Below are positions 42,941 through 51,547 of a stretch of 64,000 nucleotides of DNA, in pieces; the stretch's first letter is position 1, and each line of letters begins with the position of its first letter. The DNA comes from Robiginitalea marina. Lineage in GTDB: Bacteria > Bacteroidota > Bacteroidia > Flavobacteriales > Flavobacteriaceae. Below the pieces are notes generated by a model. That model had not been told where the DNA came from. It was given only the letters and a program-made list of their open reading frames with translations, and ran no database searches. Location of the stretch: positions 62,001 through 126,000 of the forward strand of contig NZ_JAMXIB010000005.1 in NCBI RefSeq assembly GCF_024006985.1. Direction: 5' to 3'. Position numbers and translations under genes: made by a program.

Positions 42941-43030
42941 CGGGCTTCGGTTTGACGTGGAAAATGGATACCTTTGTCTGGTAAAAATAGCACCTAAACC
43001 CCAAAAACAACCAAAACCTTGAACGGATTT

Positions 43031-44005
43031 ATGCGCCCTGCCGCCAAATTCCTTGCCGCCCTGGCCGCATTTGCCTTACTGGCCCGCTGCGGCGATGCCG
43101 CGAACGGGGTGAAGCCGGAGGTCCTCGCCATTCCCCTTTCCCTGGAAGTGGACCGCTTCGATCTGGCCTTTGACCAGAGCAGCCCGGAGGGGTTGCCTGA
43201 CCTCAAGGCGGCTTACCCCTACCTCTTCCCTGCCCAGTTTTCCGACAGTGTATGGCTGCACCTCCTTACCGATACCCTGCAACAGCAACTCAGGGCAGAG
43301 GTGAAGAAGGCCTTCCCGGAGTTCGATCCCTACCAGGCGGAGTTGGAGCTTCTCTTTAAGCATATCCGGTACTATTTCCCCCAAAGCCGCGTACCGGAGA
43401 AGGTCATCACCCTCACCAATAACGTGGATTACCGGAAGCGCGTTTACCTTACCGATACCCTCCTGCTGATCGGGCTGGACAGCTACCTGGGGCCGGATCA
43501 TGAGTTTTATGGCAATTTTTCCCGCTATGTCGCCCAGGAGTTAGACCCGCGACTGTTGGTGGGCGATGTGGCGGACCAGTTTGCGGACAGGGTGGTACCG
43601 CTGCCCCGGGAGCGCAGTTTTGTTTCCCGGATGGTGTACTACGGGAAGGCCCTTTACCTGAAAGACCTGTTGATGCCCCTGGCCCCGGATTCGGTAAAAA
43701 TCGGGTACCGTGCGGACCAGTGGCAATGGGCCCTGGATAATGAAGGACAGATCTGGCGCTATTTTGTGGAGCGGGAGCTCCTCTACAGCACCGACCAGGG
43801 ACTGGCCCCCAGGTTCCTAGACCCCGCCCCGTTCAGCAAGTTCCGACTGGAACTGGACAATGAATCCCCGGGCCGGATTGGCCGGTATATGGGGTGGCAG
43901 ATTGTGCGGGCTTTTATGGAGCGCAACGACGTGGGGCTGGATGAAATGCTCAACACCCCGGGGGAGGATCTCTTCCGCCGGGCTAATTACAAACCACCGA
44001 AATAA
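43031..44005 (+). CDS. gldB: Gliding motility lipoprotein GldB
   Basis: A 324-residue lipoprotein. The signal peptide ends in a lipobox (LLARC, about Cys 18). The mature protein matches GldB of Flavobacterium by its order of segments: LEVDRFDLAF, AYPYLFPAQFSDSVW, FPQSRVP and YMGWQIVRAFMERNDV. GldB is essential for gliding and type IX secretion in F. johnsoniae; its biochemical role is unclear. A TACCTTTG box at 42969-42976 is its likely -7 element. gldC follows after 1 nt, and nadE is divergent as in other Flavobacteriaceae. Confidence 0.9.
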   Translation: MRPAAKFLAALAAFALLARCGDAANGVKPEVLAIPLSLEVDRFDLAFDQSSPEGLPDLKAAYPYLFPAQFSDSVWLHLLTDTLQQQLRAEVKKAFPEFDPYQAELELLFKHIRYYFPQSRVPEKVITLTNNVDYRKRVYLTDTLLLIGLDSYLGPDHEFYGNFSRYVAQELDPRLLVGDVADQFADRVVPLPRERSFVSRMVYYGKALYLKDLLMPLAPDSVKIGYRADQWQWALDNEGQIWRYFVERELLYSTDQGLAPRFLDPAPFSKFRLELDNESPGRIGRYMGWQIVRAFMERNDVGLDEMLNTPGEDLFRRANYKPPK

Positions 44006-44006
44006 A

Positions 44007-44351
44007 ATGTCAAAACTGCATACCTCCGAAATTACCCTCCGCGTTACCCTCGATGAAAACCGGGTCCCTGAAAAACTCCACTGGTCCGCAGAGGACGGGG
44101 GAGTGGAAAATGAAGAGGCCAGGGCCATGCTTCTTTCCGTCTGGGACCATAACAATAAAGAATCGCTGAAGATCGACCTCTGGACCAAGGACATGCCCGT
44201 AGACGAGATGAAGGTGTTTTTCCACCAAACCCTGGTTGCCATGACCCAGACCTATTACAGGGCCACCCAGGACGAAAAGATGAGGGATACCATGAAGGAT
44301 TTTTGCGATTATTTCGAGGAAAAGCTAGACCTTCGGGAAAAGAGGCCCTGA
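44007..44351 (+). CDS. gldC: Gliding motility protein GldC
   Basis: A 114-residue soluble protein, beginning MSKLHTSEITLRVTLDENRVPEKLHW, which is the GldC pattern. It continues with LKIDLWTKDMPVDEMKVFF and ends in a charged helix. GldC stimulates gliding in F. johnsoniae but is not essential there. It starts 1 nt after the gldB stop, so the two form an operon. Confidence 0.92.
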   Translation: MSKLHTSEITLRVTLDENRVPEKLHWSAEDGGVENEEARAMLLSVWDHNNKESLKIDLWTKDMPVDEMKVFFHQTLVAMTQTYYRATQDEKMRDTMKDFCDYFEEKLDLREKRP

Positions 44352-44394
44352 GAGTTTTGCGTTTCCCAGGCCCCCTGTATAAACAAATCAGACT

Positions 44395-45717
44395 ATGCCC
44401 CAGCAAGACCCATTTGAAGTTCGTAAACTGGGAACTGTTTCCCGTCCTTCCCCTTTGCCCCTGAGCAGCGAGGACGGAGACCAGTTGTTCAATTTTGTGG
44501 ATGACTCCGAGAAGATCCTCTTCAACACCTCCCTGGGGGAATATTCCCGCAGCCGCTCCGAAGGGGAGTCGCTGCCGGCCGTTGAAAAAGCCGGCCCGCG
44601 CCGCAATATCTTTTTCAACCCGGAGGAAACCACTGCCGCTATTGTGACGTGCGGGGGGCTCTGCCCGGGGATCAACAACGTGATCCGCAGCCTGGTAATG
44701 GGCTTGCACTATTTTTACGGGGTAAAGGAGATTATCGGGATCCCCTACGGCTACCAGGGCCTGGCCCCGGACAACCCGCACCCCTACCGTTACCTCACCC
44801 CTGAAAAGGTCAGGGACATCCACCAGTTTGGGGGGACCATCCTCGGGTCTTCCCGCGGTGCCCAGAAAGTTTCTGATATGGTCGATACCCTGGTGCGCCT
44901 TGAGGTGGATATGCTTTTTACCATCGGGGGCGACGGGACCCTGAAAGGGGCGGAGGATATCGGGAAGGAAATCGAGAAGCGCGGGCTCAAAATTTCAGTG
45001 ATCGGCATTCCAAAAACCATAGACAATGACATTGACCTGATCGATAAATCCTTTGGGTTTGAAACGTCCTTTGACGTGGCCTCCCCCATTGTGAGGGATG
45101 CCCACAACGAGGCTGCCGGAGCTTTTAACGGTATTGCCATCGTGAAATTGATGGGCCGCGACAGCGGGTTTATCGCTGCCTCGGCCGCCATGTCGATGCC
45201 CGTGGTGAATTTTGTGCTGGTCCCGGAGCTCCCTTTCCAGCTGGAGGGGGAAAAGGGGTTCTTGAAACTGCTCGAAAAACGGCTTAAAGCCAAACGCCAC
45301 GCCGTAATAGTGGTTGCCGAGGGGGCAGGGCAACATTTATTCGAAGAAGCTTCTGCCGTACAGGACGCTTCGGGGAACATCAAACACCGCGATATCGGCA
45401 TCCTCCTAAAGGACCGGATTGGGGAACACTTCAAGCAGCAGGGTACAGAAGTTACCATAAAATATATCGACCCCAGCTACATCATCCGCTCGGCCCCGGC
45501 CAATGCCAGCGACAGCATCTTTTGCAACCGCCTGGCCTATCAGGCCGTGCATGGGGCCATGGCGGGAAAAACCCGTTTTGTGGTGGGGCTGTTGCACAAC
45601 CAATTGGTATACCTGCCGATTTCTTCGGTGGTGAACCGCAGGAAAAAGATAGACCTGGAAGGGGAATTCTGGTTTGCTGCCCTGCAAAGCACCGGACAGC
45701 CCTTCCGTATGGGTTAG
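44395..45717 (+). CDS. 6-Phosphofructokinase, group II (plant-like)
   Basis: A 440-residue phosphofructokinase. GGDGT (178-182) has Gly where PPi-dependent enzymes have Asp, which favours ATP as donor. P206-K-T-I-D-N-D212 has the Lys found in the PPi and plant ATP groups in place of the Gly of bacterial PfkA. MGRDSGFIA is the sugar-phosphate region. This G/K combination is the one seen in plant ATP-dependent PFKs and related group II proteins, so I call the donor ATP with caution. It converges on the glucan phosphorylase with overlapping stop codons. Confidence 0.87.
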   Translation: MPQQDPFEVRKLGTVSRPSPLPLSSEDGDQLFNFVDDSEKILFNTSLGEYSRSRSEGESLPAVEKAGPRRNIFFNPEETTAAIVTCGGLCPGINNVIRSLVMGLHYFYGVKEIIGIPYGYQGLAPDNPHPYRYLTPEKVRDIHQFGGTILGSSRGAQKVSDMVDTLVRLEVDMLFTIGGDGTLKGAEDIGKEIEKRGLKISVIGIPKTIDNDIDLIDKSFGFETSFDVASPIVRDAHNEAAGAFNGIAIVKLMGRDSGFIAASAAMSMPVVNFVLVPELPFQLEGEKGFLKLLEKRLKAKRHAVIVVAEGAGQHLFEEASAVQDASGNIKHRDIGILLKDRIGEHFKQQGTEVTIKYIDPSYIIRSAPANASDSIFCNRLAYQAVHGAMAGKTRFVVGLLHNQLVYLPISSVVNRRKKIDLEGEFWFAALQSTGQPFRMG

Positions 45718-47360
45718 CCCTTGTATAGGCTCTCGTAATATTCCATGGCCATGCGGTGGCTCGAAAAAGCCGGCAGGACGTCTTCCCAGGCCTGGAACGC
45801 CATGGCCATCCATTTAGAAGGGTCCCCGTAATAACAGGGGATGACTTCCTCCTCCAGCATCCTGTAAAGGTGCTGGCTGTCGCGCTCATCCTGTACCGGA
45901 AGGGGTTGGTTCGGGTCTGCTTCGGGAAGGACAAAGGCGTTTATCCCGTGACGGCCAAATTCAGGGATCCACCCGTCGTTGACCGTCAGGTTCAGCGAAC
46001 CATTCATGGCGGCCGTCATGCCGCTGGTCCCCGAAGCCTCCCGGGTAATCCGGGGGGTATTCAGCCAGATATCCGACCCCGCCTTCAGCTGGCGGGAAAG
46101 CTCCATCTCATATCCGGTAAGCACAGCGAGGTTAGGGAACTCCCGGCTCACGGAAACCAGCCGGTTGAACGTATTGATGGCCTGGTAATCGGTGGGGTAA
46201 GGCTTCCCAGCCCATATAATCTGAATGGGCCTGTCCGCACGGGTGATGAGTTCGCGGAACCGCTGAAAATCATGGAGCAGCAAATCTGCCCTCTTGTAGC
46301 CGGCAAAGCGCCTTGCCCACACCAGGGTGAGCACCCCGGGGTCAAAGAGTTTTCCCGTTTGGTCCAGCACCCGCTGGAATAGAACGTTCTTCAATTCGGC
46401 CTTCCTTTTTTGAAAACCGCGAATGTTTTTTTTGCCCAGGGATTTTTCAAGGGGGGCATCTGACCAGTAGCCCGGGTGCTGGGCATTGGTGATATGGGTA
46501 ATTTTCCCATCCAGGCCAAACGGACGCCACATGTCGCGGGCTACATGGCCATGAAGGCGGGATACCGCGTTGGCTTTCTTGCAGAGCCGCAGGGCCGATA
46601 CCGTATAGTTGAGGTTTTCCCCGATCAGTTCCTTCTGCAATTCCGGGCCGTCGAGCCGGCGGCCAAAAAAGCCCCGATGGTTCAGGTGGTATCCGTTGCG
46701 CACCACATTCCCTCCGGCCTCCGGGGTATGGGTGGTAAATACCATTCTGGAGGATTCCACCCCGTGGTCCCTGAGGTAGTAGAAGGCCGGCAGGGCGTGC
46801 CCTTCATTCAGGTGGTAGAGGTCTGCCCCGCCAAGGGCCTGCACCACTTTGGCCCCGCCTATCCCAAGTACGATATTCTGGGAAATCCGGGTTTCCTCAT
46901 TGGCGTCGTAAAGCTGGTCGGTGATGGTCCTGGACAGGTAATCGTTGCCCTCCACATCCGTGGTCAGCAGGTACAGGGGTACTGTGCCGAAAACCTCCGG
47001 TTTAAGGACAAAGGCCCTGACCCGGACCTCCGGATTGTCATTGATGGTGACTTTGACTTCTATGCCGGTATCTTCGAGGAAACTATAGCGCTTTTCGATT
47101 CGCTGTGCCCGCATGGTTTGGTCTTCTGCCCGCTGCTGGTCGTAATACCCGTATTTCCAGAGCATGCCCACCCCGATCATATTCTGTTTCAGGTCGTGGG
47201 CCGACCTGAGGTGGGACCCGGCCAGGAAGCCCAGCCCGCCCGAGTAGATCTTGAGCCCCTGCACGATCCCGAATTCCATGCTGAAATAGGCGACCCGCTT
47301 GCTGAATTGTGCAGCGGGGGTGTAAGGGTGGTGCCAGGTGGCGTATTTGGAAGTATGCAT
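45714..47360 (-). CDS. Short alpha-glucan phosphorylase-family protein lacking the PLP lysine
   Basis: A 548-residue GT35-like protein of the short bacterial alpha-glucan phosphorylase type. Recognisable parts are SMEFGI (27-32), IYSGGLGFLAGSH, HLNEGHAL, VWARRFAGYKRADLL (348-361) and REASGTSGM (440-448). In active phosphorylases that last motif ends in the PLP-binding Lys; here it is T449. Either the protein has lost phosphorolysis or it belongs to a Bacteroidota subgroup with another activity, such as plain glycosyl transfer. The start was placed at MHTSKYATWHHPY. The gene neighbours a phosphofructokinase, fitting glycogen use. Confidence 0.8.
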   Translation of the reverse strand: MHTSKYATWHHPYTPAAQFSKRVAYFSMEFGIVQGLKIYSGGLGFLAGSHLRSAHDLKQNMIGVGMLWKYGYYDQQRAEDQTMRAQRIEKRYSFLEDTGIEVKVTINDNPEVRVRAFVLKPEVFGTVPLYLLTTDVEGNDYLSRTITDQLYDANEETRISQNIVLGIGGAKVVQALGGADLYHLNEGHALPAFYYLRDHGVESSRMVFTTHTPEAGGNVVRNGYHLNHRGFFGRRLDGPELQKELIGENLNYTVSALRLCKKANAVSRLHGHVARDMWRPFGLDGKITHITNAQHPGYWSDAPLEKSLGKKNIRGFQKRKAELKNVLFQRVLDQTGKLFDPGVLTLVWARRFAGYKRADLLLHDFQRFRELITRADRPIQIIWAGKPYPTDYQAINTFNRLVSVSREFPNLAVLTGYEMELSRQLKAGSDIWLNTPRITREASGTSGMTAAMNGSLNLTVNDGWIPEFGRHGINAFVLPEADPNQPLPVQDERDSQHLYRMLEEEVIPCYYGDPSKWMAMAFQAWEDVLPAFSSHRMAMEYYESLYKG

Positions 47361-47472
47361 AAGTTGACGGCGTTGAAAAATAAGTGCCGAAAATACACAT
47401 ATTTCGCCAGCCATGGGGCAAGGGGTACCTTAAACCGCAATTTCTTTCGTCAAAAAGCAGGCGCCTGCAGGC

Positions 47473-48258
47473 TCAGGATTCAATGGCCAGCAAGGGCGTA
47501 CTGGATTGCAGGGCCAGGATTCGGGTGAGCCTTCCCTCGGAGGTGTATTCGCTGCGGCTGTGGTTGCGCGGAAAGATGGCAATCATGTCGATTTCGTGCT
47601 GGTCGACATAATCGAAGATCCCCTGCACCACGTCTTCATTTCGGATATAGGCATGGTGGGAATAGAAGGATTCCAGATAATATTCCAGCAGGTGTTCGTT
47701 GCGTTCCTCCTCCTCTGAATACCCATACGTCTGAGGCTTGTTTTCAATGGTAAGGACGGTAACCTGGGCATTGTAATTCCGGGCCACCGCCAACAGGGTG
47801 GCCAGGTCATTGGCATCGTCAATTTCCCGTGGCCCAAGGACCAGGGCAATTTTCTTCAACCGGAATTCCCGTTCCGCATTGGAGGGAACCACAAGGACGG
47901 GATAAGGGGCTGCCAGCACCAATTTTGAGGTCTTGGTAGTGCCTTCGGGATCGGCGGAACCTGAGGTTCCCACAATCACCAAATCTGGCTGTGCTTCCCG
48001 TGACGCTTCCAGCAGGCCTTCTACGGAAGGGGGTGAAATTCGGGTCCAGGAGAGCTGGGCCCGGAAGCCTTTACCCAGAGGGGCGGCCAGGGCGTCGAAG
48101 GCCTTTTGGAGTTCCTCATCCGTTTCCTTTTCCGAAATGAAACAAATCCGCAGGGAGACCCCTTTTTTCGGGCCGGCAAAATCCATGGCGTACTCCAGGC
48201 CGCGCCTGGAGGCTTCAGAAAAGTCAAAGGGGACCCAATAGGTAGCGAGCTTGTTCAT
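47473..48258 (-). CDS. Tandem universal stress protein
   Basis: A 261-residue protein with two UspA domains. The first (about 1-135) carries the nucleotide-binding-like pattern VIVGTSGSAD...KTSKLVLAAPYPVLVVP (Gx2Gx9GS/T type). The second (about 140-261) is weaker and ends RILALQSSTPLLAIES. Usp proteins bind ATP or help in stress survival. It is a single gene, 112 nt from the phosphorylase on the same strand. Confidence 0.85.
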   Translation of the reverse strand: MNKLATYWVPFDFSEASRRGLEYAMDFAGPKKGVSLRICFISEKETDEELQKAFDALAAPLGKGFRAQLSWTRISPPSVEGLLEASREAQPDLVIVGTSGSADPEGTTKTSKLVLAAPYPVLVVPSNAEREFRLKKIALVLGPREIDDANDLATLLAVARNYNAQVTVLTIENKPQTYGYSEEEERNEHLLEYYLESFYSHHAYIRNEDVVQGIFDYVDQHEIDMIAIFPRNHSRSEYTSEGRLTRILALQSSTPLLAIES

Positions 48259-48354
48259 GGATGCGAATTTAGTTTGTGAAAAGATAAAACTACCACCCCC
48301 TTCAGAATTAAATCATGACAATCCTCATTATTTTGTTCCCGGGGGGCGCAAGGA

Positions 48355-49068
48355 TCACCGTTCCATCGGAATTTCCAGCAAGAGGACCTCACTGGCCTCC
48401 GACATTTCAAAATCCACGGCATCGGTTTCCCAAACCCCCAGGGCATCCCTGCGATCCAGCAATTCCCCTGCAGCCCGCAGGGATCCCTCCAGGACGAAAA
48501 TGTAGAGGCCGTTGCCGGGCTCCTTAAGGGAATAGGAGGTCTTTTCACCTTTTTCAAACCTTCCCAGGTGAAGCCAGGCCTTCTGGTGGATCCAAAGCCC
48601 ATCGTGTTTTCCCCTGGGGCCAATTGCGGCAAGCCATTGGTTTTCCATGTTTTTCGGGTCGATGCTTACCTGGCCGTACCGGGGGGCCACCCCCGCTTCA
48701 TCAGGCATGATCCAGATTTGGAGGAAGGCGACTTCCCTGTCCTGATAATGGTTGTATTCACTGTGGCGGACTCCGGTGCCCGCACTCATGACCTGCACAT
48801 CCCCTTCCCTGATGACTGCTGTATTTCCCAGGCTGTCGCGGTGTTCGAGCGCCCCTTTCAGGGGAATGGATATGATCTCCATATCGTGGTGCGGATGGGT
48901 TCCAAAGCCGCCTGCAGGGGCCACGCGGTCATCGTTCAGCACACGCAGGGTGCCGAATTGCATCCGCTCCGGGTTGTAGTAGCCGGCGAAACTGAAACTG
49001 TGGTGGCTTTCCAGCCACCCGTGGTTTGCATAACCCCGGCTCTCTGCTTTGTGGACTACTTTTTTCAT
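48355..49068 (-). CDS. Pirin family protein
   Basis: A 237-residue bicupin. The metal-binding residues are seen in THPHHDMEIIS (His, His, Glu) and SEYNHYQDREVAFLQIWIMP. Pirins include quercetin dioxygenase-like enzymes (YhhW) and redox-sensing proteins, so the exact activity is open. It is cytoplasmic and alone. Confidence 0.9.
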   Translation of the reverse strand: MKKVVHKAESRGYANHGWLESHHSFSFAGYYNPERMQFGTLRVLNDDRVAPAGGFGTHPHHDMEIISIPLKGALEHRDSLGNTAVIREGDVQVMSAGTGVRHSEYNHYQDREVAFLQIWIMPDEAGVAPRYGQVSIDPKNMENQWLAAIGPRGKHDGLWIHQKAWLHLGRFEKGEKTSYSLKEPGNGLYIFVLEGSLRAAGELLDRRDALGVWETDAVDFEMSEASEVLLLEIPMER

Positions 49069-49391
49069 CGCGTAGATTGTTTTATTGTGGGATCAATTTA
49101 CGGACCCAGCCAACACAGGGGTTTTAAAGAAAGGTTAAAGCCTTGTGCTTTTTCGGATGGCCGGGGCTGAGGTAGCCGGGGGGTGATGGGAGGGGGCCTT
49201 GAGGGCAGGCTGGTTTGGGTTTTGCGGGGGTCCCGCCCCCCCTCCCCAAAGACAAGATATCCCAAAGGGCTGCAATACCCTGGCAGGACATAAAATATGC
49301 CCCGAAATCCTTACAGGTTATGTAAATTGGGTTCAGGGGTTTCCGCCGGGGGAATGTAAGGTTCGCCGCTGGGCTGCAACTAACCGGGAGT
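49069..49391. other. Gene-free stretch
   Basis: 323 nt between the divergent pirin gene and the small hypothetical gene. A C-rich/G-rich segment around 49219-49247 can fold into a short GC hairpin or possibly a G-rich structure on the minus strand. TAAATTGG near 49323-49330 is a poor -7 candidate for the plus-strand gene. No small ORF with coding character or RNA family was recognised. Confidence 0.4.
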
Positions 49392-49775
49392 ATGCATCAC
49401 AAAGACACGTTTCAGGAGGGTTCCATCCTTTTTGTCTGGAATGCCGGGGAAGGATGGCATCAGGCCGTGCGGGACACCCTGCATAAATGGCTTGACCCGA
49501 AGACGTATCCGTGCAGGCTATGCCAACTGACCTATGGCCCCTTCGGGCCCCGGGAGCAGTGGAGTCGGTTTGTGGAAAGGTGCGACCGCCCGCTGCATTT
49601 TTTCCACCGGGAAACCTTTAAAGCTTCGCCGGCTTCCCGGCAGTTCCCCGGGATGGCCCTCCCGGCCGTGCTGGAATTCCGGCAGGGGCGATGGGCGATC
49701 CTTATGGGGCCCCGTGAAATCAACCAGATGGGGTCCCTTGAGGCGCTGCTGGCCCGGCTCGAGCAAGTGCTCTAG
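49392..49775 (+). CDS. Small conserved-looking hypothetical protein with CxxC
   Basis: Not recognised by name. A 127-residue soluble protein (MHHKDTFQEGSILFVWNAG...) with one CRLC motif at about 41-44, then a Pro/Gly turn (YGPFGP) and ALPAVLEFRQGRWAILMG, which has the look of a thioredoxin- or glutaredoxin-like strand with a cis-proline. It could be a small thiol-active or metal-binding protein; the evidence is weak. It stands alone between divergent and convergent neighbours. Confidence 0.55.
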   Translation: MHHKDTFQEGSILFVWNAGEGWHQAVRDTLHKWLDPKTYPCRLCQLTYGPFGPREQWSRFVERCDRPLHFFHRETFKASPASRQFPGMALPAVLEFRQGRWAILMGPREINQMGSLEALLARLEQVL

Positions 49776-49848
49776 GAAACTGATTCGCCCCAGGGTGATG
49801 TTAACCCAACCCCGGTCGGGGCGCAGGTTCCCTTCCGGGTCCCCTGGC

Positions 49849-50463
49849 TTACTTCAGGGATTCCCGGTAGGCTTCGTTGACCTGCCGGATGTAGCCCAAC
49901 AGCTCTTCTTTCCCCAGGTCTTTGGAAGCGGAGGTAACAAAGCAGGGGGGATGGGCCACCCATCCTGCTTCCTCCATTTTCGCCAGGTAAGCATCCACTG
50001 CAGGCTGGCGGGCCCCGGGCTTTAATTTATCGGCCTTTGTAAAAACGATGGAAAACGGGATTTGATGCTCCGTCAGCCATTCCATAAAATGCAGGTCAAT
50101 AGGCTGGGGCTCATGGCGGATATCGATGAGCACAAAGGCGCTGAGCAAATGCTGACGCTGGGTGAAATAGTGTTCGATGAGCTTTTGAAAGCGGGCCTTG
50201 TCCTTTTTGGAGGTCCGGGCGTACCCATAGCCGGGAAGGTCTACCAGGAACCACTCGCCGTTGATCCTGAAATGGTTGATCAGCTGGGTCTTCCCCGGGC
50301 GGCCCGAGGTCTTGGCCAGGCTTTTTCGTTGGGTGAGCATGTTGATAAGGGAAGACTTGCCCACGTTGGAACGGCCGATAAAGGCGTATTCCGGAAGGGG
50401 TTCCTGCGGGCAACGGCCCACCTCGGTGTTACTGCATACGAATTCCGCTGAAATGATCTTCAT
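49849..50463 (-). CDS. engB: Ribosome biogenesis GTP-binding protein YsxC/EngB
   Basis: A 204-residue TrmE-Era-type GTPase. G1 is GRSNVGKSSL (about 31-40), G2 has the conserved Thr in KTSGRPGKT, G3 is DLPGYG and G4 is TKADK. It helps 50S subunit assembly and is usually essential. It is transcribed with the alpha/beta hydrolase gene 48 nt upstream on the same strand. Confidence 0.94.
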   Translation of the reverse strand: MKIISAEFVCSNTEVGRCPQEPLPEYAFIGRSNVGKSSLINMLTQRKSLAKTSGRPGKTQLINHFRINGEWFLVDLPGYGYARTSKKDKARFQKLIEHYFTQRQHLLSAFVLIDIRHEPQPIDLHFMEWLTEHQIPFSIVFTKADKLKPGARQPAVDAYLAKMEEAGWVAHPPCFVTSASKDLGKEELLGYIRQVNEAYRESLK

Positions 50464-50511
50464 GTCAGGTGTTTTGCCCGGGATCCCGCCCGGGGGCTTT
50501 CCATGCGGGGC

Positions 50512-51276
50512 TTAAAACCCCCTTTTAATCAACCAGGATTCCAGGATGGTGTTAAAATCATGGGGATGCTCCATCATGGGGGCATGGCCACATTTCGGGA
50601 TCCAGAATAACTCCGAATCCGGGAGCAGCTCATGGAATTCCTCGGCTACCCTCGGCGGGGTAACCGTATCGTTTTCGCCCCAGATAATGCAGGTAGGGGT
50701 AGTCATCTTGGGCAGGTCTTTCGACATGTTGTGCCGGATGGCGCTTTTGGCAATGGAAAGGGTTTTAACCAGTTTCATCCGGTCGTTCACCGTGGCATAT
50801 ACTTCATCGACGATTTCCTTGGTGGCCACTTTGGGGTCGTAGAAGACGTCTTCGGCCTTTTTCTTGATGAACTCGTAATCGCCCCTTTTGGGGTACCCGT
50901 CGCCCATGGCACTTTCATAAAGGCCTGAACTTCCCGTAATGACCAGGGCCCTGACCATTTCTGGATAAAGCTTGGTGTGCAGCAGCCCGATATGGCCCCC
51001 CAAAGAATTCCCCAGCAGGATAACATCCTTCAGGCCCTTGTACTCGATAAACCGTTCGAGGTATTTCGCGAAATTCTTCACGTTGGTTTTCAGCAGGGGC
51101 ATGTCGTAGATGGGAAGTTCCGGGACCAGTACCTTGTAGCCCTTTTGGGGGAAATAATCGGTGACTCCCTGGAAGTTGCTGAGCCCGCCCATCAACCCGT
51201 GCAGAATGATCATTGGGGTGCCTTCCCCCTTTTCGATATAACGGTAGTCGCCGTCCGCAATGATCTGGTTTTCCAT
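50512..51276 (-). CDS. Alpha/beta hydrolase
   Basis: A 254-residue alpha/beta hydrolase. HGLMGG gives the oxyanion turn, the nucleophile elbow is GNSLGG (about Ser 92), the acid is in WGENDTVTP and the catalytic His is in CGHAPMMEHP. It has no signal peptide. The substrate is unknown; relatives are esterases and C-C bond hydrolases. The start at 51276 agrees with the promoter on the minus strand at 51303-51331. Confidence 0.87.
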   Translation of the reverse strand: MENQIIADGDYRYIEKGEGTPMIILHGLMGGLSNFQGVTDYFPQKGYKVLVPELPIYDMPLLKTNVKNFAKYLERFIEYKGLKDVILLGNSLGGHIGLLHTKLYPEMVRALVITGSSGLYESAMGDGYPKRGDYEFIKKKAEDVFYDPKVATKEIVDEVYATVNDRMKLVKTLSIAKSAIRHNMSKDLPKMTTPTCIIWGENDTVTPPRVAEEFHELLPDSELFWIPKCGHAPMMEHPHDFNTILESWLIKRGF

Positions 51277-51302
51277 TCTGCCTGTCGCTGCTTTACAGTT
51301 CG

Positions 51303-51331
51303 CAAATATAGGTATTTCCCCCCAATACCAA
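51303..51331 (-). promoter_or_regulatory. Promoter of the alpha/beta hydrolase gene
   Basis: On the minus strand TTG (plus-strand CAA at 51329-51331), an 18-nt spacer, and a perfect TATATTTG (plus-strand CAAATATA at 51303-51310). The ATG is 26 nt further on. It lies about 140 nt from the mraZ operator and points away from it. Confidence 0.65.
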
Positions 51332-51471
51332 GGGCCCTGAAATATACCGTGGCAAGGGGTTTTTTCCCTTGATTTCCGCGCCGGGCCGGAATGCCATATC
51401 GCCGGATCTTCCTCGCGCGATGCCGCCTTAAGGCTATGGAAGGTCCTAAATTCCCCGCAAATTATCAACAA

Positions 51472-51500
51472 TGTGGTAATTTGTGGTAAAATGTGGTAAT
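51472..51500 (+). promoter_or_regulatory. MraZ operator: three direct repeats at 10-bp spacing
   Basis: TGTGGTAAT (51472-51480), TGTGGTAAA (51482-51490) and TGTGGTAAT (51492-51500) repeat with an exact 10-bp period, so all face the same side of the helix. MraZ is known in E. coli and other bacteria to bind tandem GTGG- or TGGG-like repeats of this period upstream of its own gene. The position just before the mraZ promoter fits autoregulation of the dcw cluster. Confidence 0.8.
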
Positions 51501-51508
51501 AATTTCTA

Positions 51509-51516
51509 TATATTTG
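51509..51516 (+). promoter_or_regulatory. Promoter -7 box of the dcw cluster
   Basis: TATATTTG is a perfect -7 element. The nearest TTG (51481-51483) is inside the operator and 25 nt away, longer than the usual 17-23. Transcription would begin about 25 nt before the mraZ GTG, so bound MraZ would block RNA polymerase. Confidence 0.65.
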
Positions 51517-51547
51517 AGTTCATAAATTAAATCAACCAGCCTTTTCT

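Noticed and set aside
46476-47528. 350-codon plus-strand frame opposite the glucan phosphorylase
   Set aside because: The minus-strand protein has family motifs; the plus-strand product has none and a skewed composition.
49219-49247. G/C-run hairpin as a regulatory RNA
   Set aside because: Only a short stem with no conserved flanks or T-run; no RNA family recognised.
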